A stretch of 64,000 nt of DNA, from contig JAODTK010005673.1 of the NCBI GenBank assembly GCA_026419785.1, positions 124,001-188,000 of the forward strand. Reading direction: 5' to 3'. The notes under the pieces were generated by a model. The model was given only the letters and a program-made list of their open reading frames with translations, was not told the origin of the DNA and ran no database searches. Every line of letters starts with the position of its first letter. The first letter of the stretch is position 1. Positions 34,801 through 47,750 of the stretch are shown here, piece by piece. The position numbers and the translations under genes were made by a program. This DNA is from Sclerodactyla briareus. Taxonomy: Eukaryota; Echinodermata; Holothuroidea; Dendrochirotida; Sclerodactylidae.

Positions 34801-37800
34801 CTCGTATAAATCCAGCCTCAACGTCTATAATATCCAGCAGTCACTGCATATTGTCTGTTAGACATTAATTACTAAACAAACCCTCATAGGCATTGGAAAT
34901 ATACCCAGCATTTGTAAATAAACACAATATCAGAAAACTAGACTTTGGTCCATTTCTACCCCTTCTTTTTTTTAGCAGGTATCTGAAAAAGAATTACTCG
35001 CAGCCCAGGGAAAACTGCTGAAATTTTACCATGATGACTAAGCAACAAGAAAATTAGAAAAGCTTCATCCAATTACAATGAATGCCATCTAAAAGTGTGG
35101 AAATGCTCGTCTAAAATCTTGGTGGTGGTTATATCTTTCAAAACTGTATCTTCAAAAGTGATGGAATAAAAACAGGTCTTTATAAAAAAAAGTTCCCCCG
35201 CCGTTTTGGCTATTGCTACTACCTTTTCTCGCCAACAAAAAGCAAACAAAATGCTGCCAGTGATGCTGTATTTTCATCTTTCTTGTCCTTGTCCTCTCCA
35301 ATTTCTCATGGATGGAGGTCCAAGACTATTTATGAATGCTTCCATGGTGTTCTTTCTGGTTAGAGGGCGCTTATGTCATGAATCTCTGTCAGCTGGATAT
35401 GAGACTTCTTTTCTCGTTTTCTTCGACTTTGGATTCTATTTTCATATTCTCCCGTTGGTCTCCTGTCCTCGGATAAGAAGAAAAAAATTATTCCGTTCTT
35501 TAATCTTAAATCGCTGGAGCTGGTCTTCCAAATTATTGATAGAAACTGATTTTATATCTGAGTATTTATTGTCTTTTTTTTTTTCATAATAATTTGTGAC
35601 AGCCGTGGTTTTGTAATGAGATTCTAAAAAAAACTTAGGAACATTTTTAAGTGACATTGCATTGATTAATGTGTGTATGTCACATGTAAAATAACAGTTG
35701 TATTCTTTCATAATGCGACTGTATGGTAGACGTGTGAACAGTACCCATGAAAATCTTCCTTGTCTACAAAATTGTTGTAATGATGTTTTAGACAATTCCA
35801 AAACAATTAGAGAAGGAGGAGGGGGGGGGGGATGTGTCATTGTTCTACCAGCTGCTCAAGAGCTGACTGAAGGGAAAACTGTTGAAGGACAACTGCAAAA
35901 GCATACTTGTAAAGAGGCTGATCTTAATAGCGGATTGAAACTGCATGCTCATCCGAACCCGGATGTTCAACAACTTTCCATTACAGTACTAATAGGCCGT
36001 TGGAGCTCGTGCATGTGTCTCGCAAATTGAAAAGCATCATAGCAAGGACAGGGCATACTGCAAAACTCTCAAAATTATTCTTTGCGGGGCTATTTAAATT
36101 AATACAATTTACTTTGAGAGGATTTGCTGTAATGCGGATGGTAGGTGCGTTTATGTGTATGGAGGAACGACAATGATGAATTAGTATTAACACAATGAAA
36201 CAATGGAATACATAACATAATTAGCTGTTGTCAACTGGGAAATTGTGCATTCTGGCCACAATGGATTCTCTCTAATATCTTGCCTATTGGACTGCAAATT
36301 GAAGGCCAATAAACTCCACATAGGAACATTGGATTGAAAATGGGGGGTTGGGCCTATAGGTATAGTTTTCTATACTCCACGATTATAAAACCGTCTATGG
36401 TATCCAAGCCTGACAGTTTGTCCTTCCAAAACATTATGGATGCATTTCATTTAAATGGTAACAGTTAAAAATGTTGGCTCAGCGCAGACTCCAACCCGGT
36501 CATATCAACTACTCGTATGTCCGTTTTAATGGTACTGTCAGCTGTTTGTACCAGGACGTTGCTGCTCAAAGTGAGAACAGAGTTTTAAGCACTTCTTACA
36601 GCCACTGTGGCCTCAAGCATGTTCAGTGACCGTTGGTTTCTTTTTTAGATACAGATATCTTGACGGTCATGAGTTTTTTTCTTTATCAAAGCTAATATTG
36701 TCAATAAAAATCTATCGCTAGCATTGAAGGAAATGCAACCCCTATTCACCGGTTTGATATGGCAAGGCACTCAGTAATTCTAATGTCCTGTATTATTTCC
36801 TCCATTTTAGTCCATGGAAAGTGCAATGAATTTTACAAGTTAAGTCATTTCCTCCTAAAGTGCTGTATAAACTATCTTGATTTCACCCCGCTGTGAGGGT
36901 TCCGCTAGTAGTAGTAGCCTGTGCTGCTACATCTCTCTTCCAATGATTACTAGCATGGCTCTGTGATGAGTATTGTTTCCTCCTCTCACAGTTGGTAACT
37001 AAATATAGTTTTCCCCCCCACCCCCCAAAAATTCCACTCCTTCTTAGAAACCACATCAGTGTAAATATTGCAAAAAATCACATATCTCACCATTCATGTC
37101 CTCTCTTTTGGAAGGAACAAAGGGCCGTCACCTGCAATGATTCGTGTCTGCAATCGATCCACTGTTTTTGGTTAGGCCAAATATACTGAACCTTTATTTG
37201 ATGCCGAACAACCCTGCCTCATTGATGTATGAGACTTCCCCAACCTTGCCAAACCTCCATTGTGAAAATAGCCCGCCTTCCATTTCATTTTGATAATCAC
37301 CTGTTTTCTTTTATCATTTAATCTAAATTATTTTTCTACAATTTTTATTGCTCTTCGATGTAATTCACTTGGCATATGTTTGTTCCAAACACTTTCAATT
37401 TGGAGCAGGTCTTGATGTAATGGGGTAATTATATTCTGACATTGATTTCCCACACAATCCCCTTCGCTGTCCATCCTGAAATTGGAAAAAAAAGGTGCAA
37501 AGGAACGCTAACGAATTGGTTACAAGTTTGACCGCCTAAGATATTTATTTCTCTGTTGGTGCTATGAATACTTGTACCCCTGACCTTGATTCACGCAACA
37601 TATATTTTTCTTATTGAGAAGATGAGAATAGTGTTGTAATCTTTGATGGGGAAGGAAATTAACTTGGTTATGAATGCCAACTACATTTTTTCTTATTAGC
37701 ATCATTGTTAGAGTTTCCTGTGGAAGCTAACTTATGTGAGTGGGAAAAAATCACTATTTTATTCAGGATGCAAGGTATCGTTTATTTCTTGCGTTATTCT

Positions 37801-39340
37801 CAGAAGTTTTGCTGCTCCTGGAATCTGTCTGGGGCACATACTCATCCTATATGATCATATGGGTAGAGGTTGCCAACTGCTGTCATTCTAGTAAGAACAA
37901 TAATATAACATAGGATCATGGTTGGATGGTAGCAGTGAATCTTCTGATGCTTCCTCAATTCATGGCATCCAGTTTGCCCTCAAAGTACCTGGAATGGAAA
38001 ATCTGATGTCCTCGTATGTATGATTTCAGTCGATAGCTGAGAATTTTACACACAAACATATATAAATGTAGTATTGATAATCTATCAAATCAATTATCAT
38101 CAGTCAGGAAAAAACCGTATCGACTGTGATTGCGATGAGTTTTAGTGATAGTAAGCAGAGCGAGTGTTGGTCAAAGCAAATTTATTTCAGCCTTTGATCT
38201 AGAGTACAAGTAGTTTCACCAGCCCCCTAAATATATATTACATAAATATAACATTATCGTCCTCCTACTCCAGTATCCTGTAGCAATATATCATTGTATT
38301 AGTTACCAAAAACAATGACCTGCAGTATCGGCAAGCTTATAATCGTTTTGTTTCAGTATAATGACTTTCTTTTGTGCAATGTTTATTGATGATGGTATGG
38401 TTGCAATTATATTTGTCCTTGAGTAGCACCTTTTAGGGGCAAACAGTGGAGGTAGCACGTGAATCACGACTGCTGACCATGGTCAAAACCCTAATGACAT
38501 AGAGGCCAAATTATTGGAGGTCAGAATCCACACGCTAAGGAGGAATAGGTTGCTTACATGAAGTGAATAGTGACCACTAAAAAAATCAAGCGGCAGAGTT
38601 CGGTTCCTTCAAGAAAATGTTTCTGTACCATGTCAAAACTTGTCACCATATCTGATGGCCATCGGATGGTGCTTTGATGGGGTAATTCTCCGGGAGATAC
38701 TGAGAGCTGCAGCATTTGAGAGCATGGAATGATGTCCATCCCATGATAACGCAATCCAAAAATGTGGGGCAACAGAGTCATCATTCATTATGTTGTTCCG
38801 AACATTTCGTTTCGTTTTTAGGCGGAGAGGAGATACAGAAAATTCCCAATTATGCGAAACATTTTTTCGCTGACTGGATTCTATTTCAGAAGCCCGTCCA
38901 TCTTTGCAATAATTGTCCATGCACTTTTTTTTTCCACATTTCTCCTGAGTTAGTTTTTTTTTTCGCTATTGTAACAGGATATGTTTTATTTTGGTTTTAA
39001 GTCATTGATTTAATACAGAAAATATTCAGGAGATAATATATAGATATCAATAAGGCATGTATAAATTTATGGGTATTGACTGATAACAAGGTTAAAAAAA
39101 AGAATAACTGGGAAAATATCTACTCCTTGTCTCTGTGTCATATTAAAGCCACTCAAATGCGAAATATTGCAGCTTCCAATAAGACTTTATCAATGATAGC
39201 TGCATAACCAGGATATGAACATGCCACAGTAGGACTAGTGCAAATAAAATGCTACAGGAAGAATTGGTGATCATATGGCAGAAGTTCTTACACACAGCTA
39301 TCTATGTTGACCATATTTGTGTGTGTGGCTGATCTTAAGG
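34801..39340. other. Unassigned stretch
   Basis: Several overlapping frames of 60-132 codons exist on both strands, for example at 35,206-35,840. None shows a motif I recognise or a convincing acceptor/donor pair. It is probably 3' flank of the DGK gene and intergenic DNA. Confidence 0.4.
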
Positions 39341-39349
39341 TTACTCTCA

Positions 39350-39770
39350 CACAGTCAATAATAGTCCCGTATCTCGTCCAGAATGGTACCATACGGGCAG
39401 TTTAGGACAGTTGGGGGGTATTCGGGGCAGCAGAGTAGAATTTGGAAAGGTCGAAAAAAATAAACCGTCCTGTATTTAAGGACTCTTCGGGGACTATCTA
39501 GTACTATTCCGGATAAATGGGCCATTCGAGAACTATATTATTCCTGAAAGCAGTCCAGCCATAGTCCCGTATGAGCCCGAATCACCTGAATGGCCCTGTA
39601 ATTCATGAACTGTGCCGTACACTAATGTATCCGGGAATCCAGGGACAAAGGGACAAGGAACGTGCTATACGGGCGGATTCAGTAGTACCACTGATGAAGC
39701 GACCGGAAAGTACCCTGAATAGTACTACGGGATGAATACTGGACTGTTATGACGGTGTGCGCCGAGCTTT
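39350..39770 (+). repeat. Degenerate repeat with 'tagtcccgtat' words
   Basis: Words such as 'gtcccgtat', 'gggactat', 'tactatt', 'gggcca' and 'gtcc' recur irregularly over about 400 bases. This suggests an old GC-rich minisatellite. Unit length could not be fixed by eye. Confidence 0.4.
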
Positions 39771-40635
39771 AATATTGGAATCACAGATGGACATCTTCAT
39801 TAGGCAAGTTGAACCTTTCTATGGAGCATTCTGAAATTTCGCTTTACTCTAGGGTGGCAGGCTCCTTGAAAGCTTGGCCACAATTTTCTTGCATGGGGCC
39901 GCATGGGTTCCTCTGTCCTGGCAGATCCTGTCCATTGTGCACTGTCTTTCATCATCCTGGTTCCCTTGTTGGAAGTCCTCGCCCCCTTCCTTCCCTTTCC
40001 ATTCAGTTTGCCGTGGAGTAATGGTTTTGGAGTTATTCCTCCGTGCTCTGGTATGGTGTCCATAGTATTGGCTTCTTCATCTTGAGTGCTCTTAGTAGCA
40101 TTCTCTCCTTCCAACCATTTGTACGAGATGCGCAACATCTCTGTTAAGCCCAAAAGCCTCCAGGGTTGTTTTTTTCTCCATTTGCCTATTGTCCAGGTTC
40201 CACATGTCTGGACCTACAAAAGTTTTTGGACCTCAATTATATCGGACCTGACCCCAAAATAATAGGGGTTTCCATGCTCATGAGAAAACAGGAATTCCAG
40301 CTTCATACAAGCAGGCATGGTAGATTTATCCGCTTACACGTGAAATTAACCCAAAATACCAACCGCATACAATGTGGCAACATGTACTCATTAATGGGGA
40401 CCTGATATACAGTATGAGTTTTTCACAAACCATCCATGGTGGGTCATCAAACACCAGGCGTTACACATGCACACAATGTCATGACTGCATACGTTTTTTC
40501 CATTCTCTGACTTCAACATCTATCTAATCAGTTGTGAAAGGACCAGTTTATTTACAACACACAGAATGGCCGACTCATCCTTAAGAACCCTTGACCTCAC
40601 TCAGCTTTCTACAAATGCTACCCCAGTTTATTTTT

Positions 40636-41000
40636 GTCTCGCTGAAATGAAATTCAGGAGGAGACTAGTGGTCACTATGTCGTGTGTGTGTGTGGTATGT
40701 GTTTGTGTGCGTTGGTGTTTGTGTCACCTTCTCGTGAGCAGGATTCTCTCGACGGCAATTTGCAATTGCCACGAAATTTTCAGGGTAGCATCGGGGTTGG
40801 GTGAGCCCGATCTGATTATATTTTGGGCACTCAGTCACTAATTAAGTGACGTAATTAGCCTATTTTATGTATGAATTGTTCAAGGCGTCGTGAGCAAGAT
40901 CCGGATGACCCGAGGTGCTATGGTGAATGGTTTGGCACATCGATGCGGGATATAGGTAGATGAACTGATAGATTTTCAGCGTACAATGGGTCATCAAAGG
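40636..41000 (+). repeat. TG-rich dispersed repeat module
   Basis: This is the same family as 25,370-26,010: 'gtctcgctgaaatgaaattcagga' split over two blocks, a TG microsatellite, 'gagcaggattctctcga', 'cgatctgattatattttggg', 'ctaattaagtg', 'tattttatgta' and 'gatgaactgat'. It leads directly into the GGTCA-rich array. Confidence 0.8.
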
Positions 41001-44000
41001 TCAATTCGGGTCACAACTGTTTTTTTGGCCATAACTTGGGCACCAAATGTCTGCCGAGGCGGGGAGTGGCACCATTGTGATTCACTCGTTGACCCTCATC
41101 TGTTTGACCTTTGACCTCAATTTGACCTTTGCCAGTTTTTTGGCGACTCAAAATTTTCTGGCCCATTTTCCGGATCTCAAGGTTAACCTTCCTATCGAAA
41201 TGAACCGTAATTTACCCCATGTGCTTGTGTTTGTGAAGATATCAGCGAGGTTTTCATTGGAATAAGTGCAGTTAGGATGTTCGTAGTGATTTGTTTCCAT
41301 GGGGTTTTTAGAATCAGCAGGAGTCAACTAAACCACCCCTGAAAATGAGGTCAAAAGGTCATGTCAAAGTTGAATCAATGTGCTTATTTTTCGAGTTACA
41401 GGGGCAAAGACAATTATCAAACTGTCATTTTTGTCATAATGATGGATTGTGGCAGAGCTCGTGTGCGGAACTAGACGAACAAACTCCCGCTTCAATCGGG
41501 CACTCGGTTCTCAAGCTACGAGGGGTCAAAGTTGGTTTGATACCTTTTTGGCAATAGCCTCGGCAGTAGAACTTTGAGATACATCATGCTTGTAGGACTG
41601 CGTGCATCTCATCGAGAGTAAACTTTTTCATAAAACTGGAATGTCATCAAGGTCATTCAAGGTCACTTCTGACAAAAAACAATATTTTTGAACAACTTAC
41701 ACGACATTGCTTGGCAAGGTTGACATTTCAGGACAGGGGGTACAGCATGGTGGAGAACATTTTTCCATAAAAACCATCATGTCATCAAAGGTCTTCAAGG
41801 TCAACTTATGGCATATAACTGCCAAATATAGTTTCCTGCAACAACTTTTCCAGTGACCTTTCCGAAATGTGGTTTATATATTCAGGACAGGGTGGTAACC
41901 CCTGTAGGGTTCCATTTTTTATAAAAGTGGTCCATTGTCATCCGAGGTCATTAAAGGTCATTGAGGTCAAAAACTGATTTGGTACGTTTTCGGCACTAGC
42001 ACTGGGTTGTTCATCAGAATGCAAAATGCTCCTAGGAGTGGAAAATTGTTTAAACATCACATGGAGATTTACATTTTCATACAACTGTCATGTCATTGGA
42101 GGTCATTTCAGGTCACTAAGGAAGGTGTTCAAAAATTTTTTTCTGGCGATAATCGAAATTTATATCAGTGAAGGCTGAAGGTTCACCATGTGATATATTG
42201 TTGACCATGCATGGTGTTACTCTGACCCTCATTTGACCTAGTCGGGTGGTCTGTGGTTTAAAGGTTGAGTCTTGAATAAATGTGCTTATTTTATTTAAGG
42301 AGTTACGGGCAAAAAAAATAGAAAACTGGTATTTTTTGGATATGTGATGACCTTTGTGTGCTTTATGGAAGGAGACCAACTCCCGCTTCGATCGGACACT
42401 TTCCTTTGGTAGTAGCAAGGGGTCAAAGTTTATTTAATAGCTTTGTCGCAATAACTTACGCGTGTTCTTGATGCAATATGTTCTAGGAGTGGATGCATCA
42501 CATTGAGATTAACACAATGTTTATAAAAACTGTCATGTCATTGAAAGGTCATCAAAGGTCACGTATGGGTCAAAAACTGATTTCAGTACTTTTTGGGGAA
42601 TTGCCACTGCTGGTCATGTTCATCAAAATGCTCCTAGGAGTGGATGTTCCCATGGAGAGTACAATTTCATAAAACCTGCCATGTCATTGAAGGTCATATT
42701 TCGAGGCACTTAGAGGTCAAAAAACTGTTTGCTGGCCATAATCGAGAATTGAATATCTGTGAAGGCTGAAGGTTCACCATTGTTACTATAATTGTTGACC
42801 TCATGTGTGTGACCTCTGACCACTCATTTGACCTATGTCGGGTGGTCATGTGGTTAAAGGTTGAGTCTTGAATACTTGTGCTTATTTAGGAGTTCCAGGC
42901 CAAAAAAATATAGACTGTTATTTTTTGGATATTGATAGACCTTTGTGTGTCTTTGGGGGAAACCAACTCCAGCTTCGAATCGGACGCCTCCTGTTAGTTA
43001 CACGGGGTCAAAGTTTCATTAATAGCTTTTTCGCAATACCATTTGGCGTGTTCATTGGAATGCAATATGCTCTAGGATTGATGCATCACATGGAGAGTAA
43101 CAATTTTTTTTTTAAAAAAACCGCCATGTCATTGAAGGTATTAAAGTCAGGTAGTGGTCAAAAACTGATTTTAAACGCTTTTTGGCAATAGCACTGGGCG
43201 TGTTTATCAGAATGCAAAAGCTCTAGGAGTGGATGTATCACATGGGAGCGGTTACAATTTTTATAAAAACTGTCAAGTCAGTTGCAGTTCATTTCAATGT
43301 CACGAAGGGGTCAAAAACTTTTCTGGCGAACTTCGCAGAATTGAATATCTGTGAAAAGGCTGGAAGGTTGTATCCCATTGTCATAAAATTGTTGACCTGC
43401 CTGTGTATGACTCGGACCTCAATTTGACCTCTGTCGGTGGTCATGTGGTTCAATGTTAAGTTTGAATAAATGGGTGGGCTTCTTTAAGGAGTTTAAGGTT
43501 ACTGGCCACAAAAATAGAAACTGTCAATTTTTGGATTGTGATAGACCTTTGTGTTGCTTTCTGGGGGAGACTACCACTCCCGCTTCGTCGACATTTACTT
43601 TGGTATTTACAAGAGGTCAAAGTTTCATTTATAGCTTTTTTCGCATAACATTAGGCATGTTCATTAGAATGCAATATGTTCTAGGAGTGGATGCATGACA
43701 TGGAGAGTAACAATTTTTATAAAACTGACCTGCCATGTCATGGAAGGTCATCAAATGTCACGTAGGGGTCAAAACTGATTTTAGTTACTTTTTGGACAAC
43801 TAAGCACTGGGCATGTTCATCAGAATCAAAAATGCTCCTAGGGAGTGGAGTAGCACATTGCGAGTTACAATTTTCATAAAAAACCTGCCATGTCATTAAG
43901 GTCATTCAAGGTCATTAGGGGTCAAAACTTTTTTTCCTTTTGTTGCCATAATCGGAGAATTGAATATCTTGAAGGCTGGAAGGTTCACCATTGTGGATAT

Positions 44001-44760
44001 ATTGTTGACCGGCATGTGTTGTGACCTCTGACCCCAATTTGACCTCTTGCGGGTCATGTGGGTTTAAGGTTTGAGTCTTGAATGAATGTGCTTATTTAAG
44101 GAGTTGGCGGGGCAAAAAAATAGAAACTGTTTGTTGTGTTGGTATGTGATAGACCTTTGTGTGCTTTATGGAGGAAACCAACTCCCGCTTCGATCATACG
44201 CATACTTTGGTTAGTTACAGGGGTCAAAGTTTAATTTAATAGCGTTTCGATCCATAACATTAGGCGTGTTGGAATGCATATCCTCTAGATGGATGCCTCA
44301 CATGGCGGAGTAAGCAATTTTTATAAAAACCGCGCTGTCATTGAAGGTATTAACGTCACGTAGTGGTCAAAACCTGATTTTAATACTTTTTTGGCAAAAG
44401 CCCTGGGCGTGTTTCAGAATGCAAAAATGCTCTTAGGAGTGGATGTAGCACGTGGAGAGTTACAATTTTCATAAAAACTGCATTCATTAAAGGTCTTCAC
44501 GGTCCACTTAGGGGTCAAAAACTGTTTTTGGTTTTCCTCCGCCTGGCCGTAATCGAGATTGAATATCTGTGAAGCCTGATGGTTTTCACCATTGTGTGAG
44601 GTATCATTGGTTGACCTTCATGTGTGTGCCGTCTGAACCTCAATTGACCTGCGGGTGGTCATGTGGCTAAAGTTTGACTCTTGAATAATGGTGCTATTTA
44701 AGGAGTTTAACGGGCAAAAAAAATAAAACTGGTTCATTGGCACAGTGGGTATATATAAGT
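41001..44760 (+). repeat. GGTCA-rich tandem array, unit about 600 bp
   Basis: Anchor blocks recur in constant order. 'ctgaaggttcacc' occurs near 42,175, 42,770, 43,365, 43,978 and 44,578. 'actcccgcttcgatcgga' or close forms occur near 42,377, 42,963, 43,575 and 44,188, with a diverged one near 41,485. The spacing is about 590-615 bases, so there are at least four full units plus a diverged lead-in. Each unit contains several GGTCA words, often as paired half-sites, and 'aggagttac..ggcaaaaaaatag'. No protein is recognised. Confidence 0.88.
41105..41117 (-). promoter_or_regulatory. Perfect DR1 nuclear-receptor-type site
   Basis: On the + strand the sequence is TGACCTTTGACCT, which reads AGGTCA-A-AGGTCA on the - strand. 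A direct repeat of the half-site with one-base spacing is the consensus for RXR, HNF4, COUP-TF and PPAR dimers. It sits at the head of the repeat array, so function is unproven. Confidence 0.4.
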
Positions 44761-44779
44761 TGGCGTCTACCGCCAGGGC

Positions 44780-45480
44780 GGTGTCTATTTATGAGGTAAT
44801 TAGCTTATTTCAGTATTTCATGTATCTATCGTTCAGGCTCGTTAGCCAGATTACAGATGAACCGTAGTGCTATGGTGACTTGTTTTTCACATAGATGCGA
44901 TATGAAGTAGATGTACTGACTAGATTTTCATCAGCGTCAATATGGTAATTTGATTCGTCTATTTGCATAATTTAATGCAAAATTCACAAGTTCGTCAGTT
45001 TTTTCATTCCTCCACCACTAACATTTCTGTGAATAGAGCACTCTGGTGATTATTCACATGGGTGGAGGAACACTGGAGGTCATTCATGTGTCTATTTTGG
45101 ATGGTGTTTCCCAAGGGTTTGATTTTCCTGAAGCTTGATTGGTATGGTCTACCTTGTTTATTCCCCCAAAGGTTAACCATACATTGACTCGAGTCCACTG
45201 GGGTTATGCAGCGTGTATAATTGGTTCATTCATGCAATGTTCAAGTTTGTATGAAGTCCCATGTATTAAGTGTGATCCTGAGATAGGTGAAATGAGTTCA
45301 AAATGCGTCAATAGGAAAGTTGAATATTGTGTCAATTTGCATAATTCTGGCGATCTTAGTCACATTTCCACAAAAACTTATACTTCTTCACTCTATAGAC
45401 TTGTCCCATAATCAGTCCCTTCGAATTTGAATGATCAGCGATTCGTAGGGTGTTAATGCTCTACCTAATCTTAAAGCAAC
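44780..45480 (+). repeat. 3' part of the GGTCA/TG repeat family
   Basis: After the array the repeat resumes with 'ggtaattagcttattt', 'agatttttc'-like blocks and 'gcataattt'. It ends with a segment homologous to bases 1-320 of the window (tcactggggtt-like, 'atgtattaagtg', 'aatttgcataattctgg'). This defines the 3' end of the repeat. Confidence 0.7.
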
Positions 45481-45489
45481 ACATTAAAT

Positions 45490-45940
45490 TCCTTTATCTG
45501 TTTGCAGTGACTATTAGATTGGAAACACTGACTCGCAAGCGACCTCCCCAAGGAACCCACACAATGGTCCTTGCACCAGGCAAATCAGTTTGGTCATTTT
45601 CCCTCTTCAAACACTCCGATTGTTGCTTTGGTCCACTGTGAGCAGATAACGACCCCAATATGCAATGATGCATGGCTGCCATTCGTCTGAAGATTGGAAA
45701 CTCCCTGTCTTGACCTTCACGTGAAAAATATTGTGTTCCTGAGATCTCTAGTACTGAACGCTGGCAGGCAGATTCTGCACTGATAATATTAGTTGCATCC
45801 AGCATTCCCTCGGCAGTAACAATGTGGAGACACTTGCTGCTATGGTGTGATCATTTATGTTTCCCACATTGGAATCGTGGATGGAGGCCCTTGGCCACTT
45901 CCTTTCATGGACATAACCCTGGGCCCGCAGGAGCATGAAT
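45490..45940 (-). other. Unrecognised - strand open frames
   Basis: A - strand frame of 103 codons (45,494-45,805) and an overlapping one (45,748-45,936) have a balanced, protein-like composition with no motif I recognise. They could be part of a transposon gene broken by an indel. Confidence 0.25.
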
Positions 45941-46459
45941 ATATCCCTTTGATCTCTTCATCAAATTTAGGGTCTTCTATAAATAAACCCCATTGAAATG
46001 TAACTTTTCTGCAGACTTGTTATTTGCTGTCCAAAATCTGGATGATCAAATGGGACCCAATGTTTTGTCAGCGAGAGTGATCCACTTACCTTGGTATATC
46101 AGTTGGGGAAGGAATCCATCTCATTCAGCGGATCAATGGTGCAGACGAGACCCGCATCCCAGGGATCCCCGTCCCCAAGAGAGGACATCATCGCCCTAAT
46201 GTCCCAAGCAAGTCACAGAAACCCCAGGCGACGACGAAATTCAACCCGCCCGCCTTTCGGGCAGGGCGGCTTGTGGGTGTGGTTTTGGGGGGGGAGCGGT
46301 GGGGTGGGTGAAGAAGACGAGTAACAATCACCATCCCCCACCGAGCTCCCCTCAACATTATCAGGAGGAGACAACCCACAGCTGAGTCCGATCCCTCATA
46401 GCCACGTTAACTCACCCGGGACCACTCGACGGAAAAAGAAGCTAACAGTGTGTAGGCCG

Positions 46460-47750
46460 GAGGAACAAGGTGTATCACTACTTCTGCAACCATTGCCGTG
46501 TACTTCCCGAAGGTCCCACCTTTCAAGAAGCACTTTCCTCCCCTGCTAGATACTCACCGGCCACCGACCCCCCAGCTCAACGCAGCTCGACTGGCCGTCT
46601 TCGGAGGATGCTCAGCCATTAACGGGGAGGGAGCCACCCTAGAGGTCTGCATCGGTACCCAACAGGAACCCATGATCCACAGGGGGAGGTGGGGGGGGGG
46701 TGGGGGGGCTGGGTTGGTTCCCAACCAGACCGTAGGGAAGCAATGGTGGCGTTGTGCCAACACGAGGGCTGGGAGGTACCACAGACCTTCAACTTGGAGC
46801 CTATCAACTCCCTTACAGCCCTATTACACTGGTGTACCTCACTTCATCACCTTCGACATACCGTTTCGGGCAAGGGGGCGATCCGCCAGGAGTACGAGGA
46901 GCTGCCTACCCTACCCCCCACCCCCGCCAACCCCCAAGCCTACCCCCGCCATGGGCAGACTAAGGAGAACTTGCAGCTGCCCACTCCCAGACTCACCACC
47001 CCCAGACCCCGAATATGGCAGAGGATTTTGGACCCGACCTTGAGGAAGTGGTGTTCGCTTCACCAGCCACTTCCACTTGGATCGACTGCAGTCTCACCTT
47101 TGGATGAATGGTCGAGCAACACTGGCCGATATGCAGCAGAAATGCAGAGAACCCCTCTGACCTTGACTTCCACCTTCAGGTTCCTGGTGGAGTGCAGTTT
47201 TCTGTGGACCCGGTCACCTATACCACCCCAGGCGAGATCTCCAACTCGTGGCCAGGGATTCGAGTTGCGATCGGGGCGCACCAAAGAAACTCCTGAAGTC
47301 CGCACAGATGGACAGTTAGATAAACATTGGAAAAACCCAAGAGTAACTGCGCTCCGTGAGGTTGCCCTCGACTATACCTGCAGGAACGAGACCTTGGTGC
47401 AGGGAAGCGGGAGCAGTTGATGCGGTTGTGCCCCACCTTTCCCCCAGCATGGTCCTGGTGCTACAGGACCAGGATGCCTACCACAGTGGCCTCGAACTCC
47501 TGGCTCTCCGGGCTCGACTAACATCGACGCAGCCCATTCAACTGCACTGTTTCTCGGGCTGTTCCCTAGCCATCGTGACGAGCTGGCGGATGCGTTCCCA
47601 AAAACACTTCAGCATCTCGGGGATGGTGCTGAAAGTTCAAAGCCACCCAGAAAGGGGCCCTTCATGAAATCCCCAGGAACGGCTCCTAAATCCAGAAGAC
47701 CTGCCCCATACTTCCCGCTCCTGGACTGCTTCGAGGTTTAGCGCTCCGCA
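46460..47750 (+). pseudogene. Broken zinc-finger/TatD-family nuclease gene
   Basis: TatD proteins are metal-dependent phosphohydrolases/DNases with a TIM-barrel fold. In order along the + strand, but in shifting frames, are: a C2H2-like finger (FCNHCRVLP near 46,480-46,505, then KHFPPLLDTH); a proline-rich linker; the metal-binding HxH motif in SHFHLDRLQ (47,065-47,091); a VAIGAH segment near 47,265; REVALDY with the metal-binding Glu near 47,358; QLHCFSG near 47,540; and PQERLL near 47,670, where the last metal-site Asp is expected. At least four frame changes and several stops prevent expression as read. The closest known architecture I can suggest is TATDN2-like. Whether decay or sequence error is responsible is open. 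Confidence 0.75.

Noticed and set aside
39800-40153. 117-codon - strand frame with charged composition
   Set aside because: The + strand is open in two frames over the same stretch and no motif or splice signal favours any frame, so it was not called a gene.
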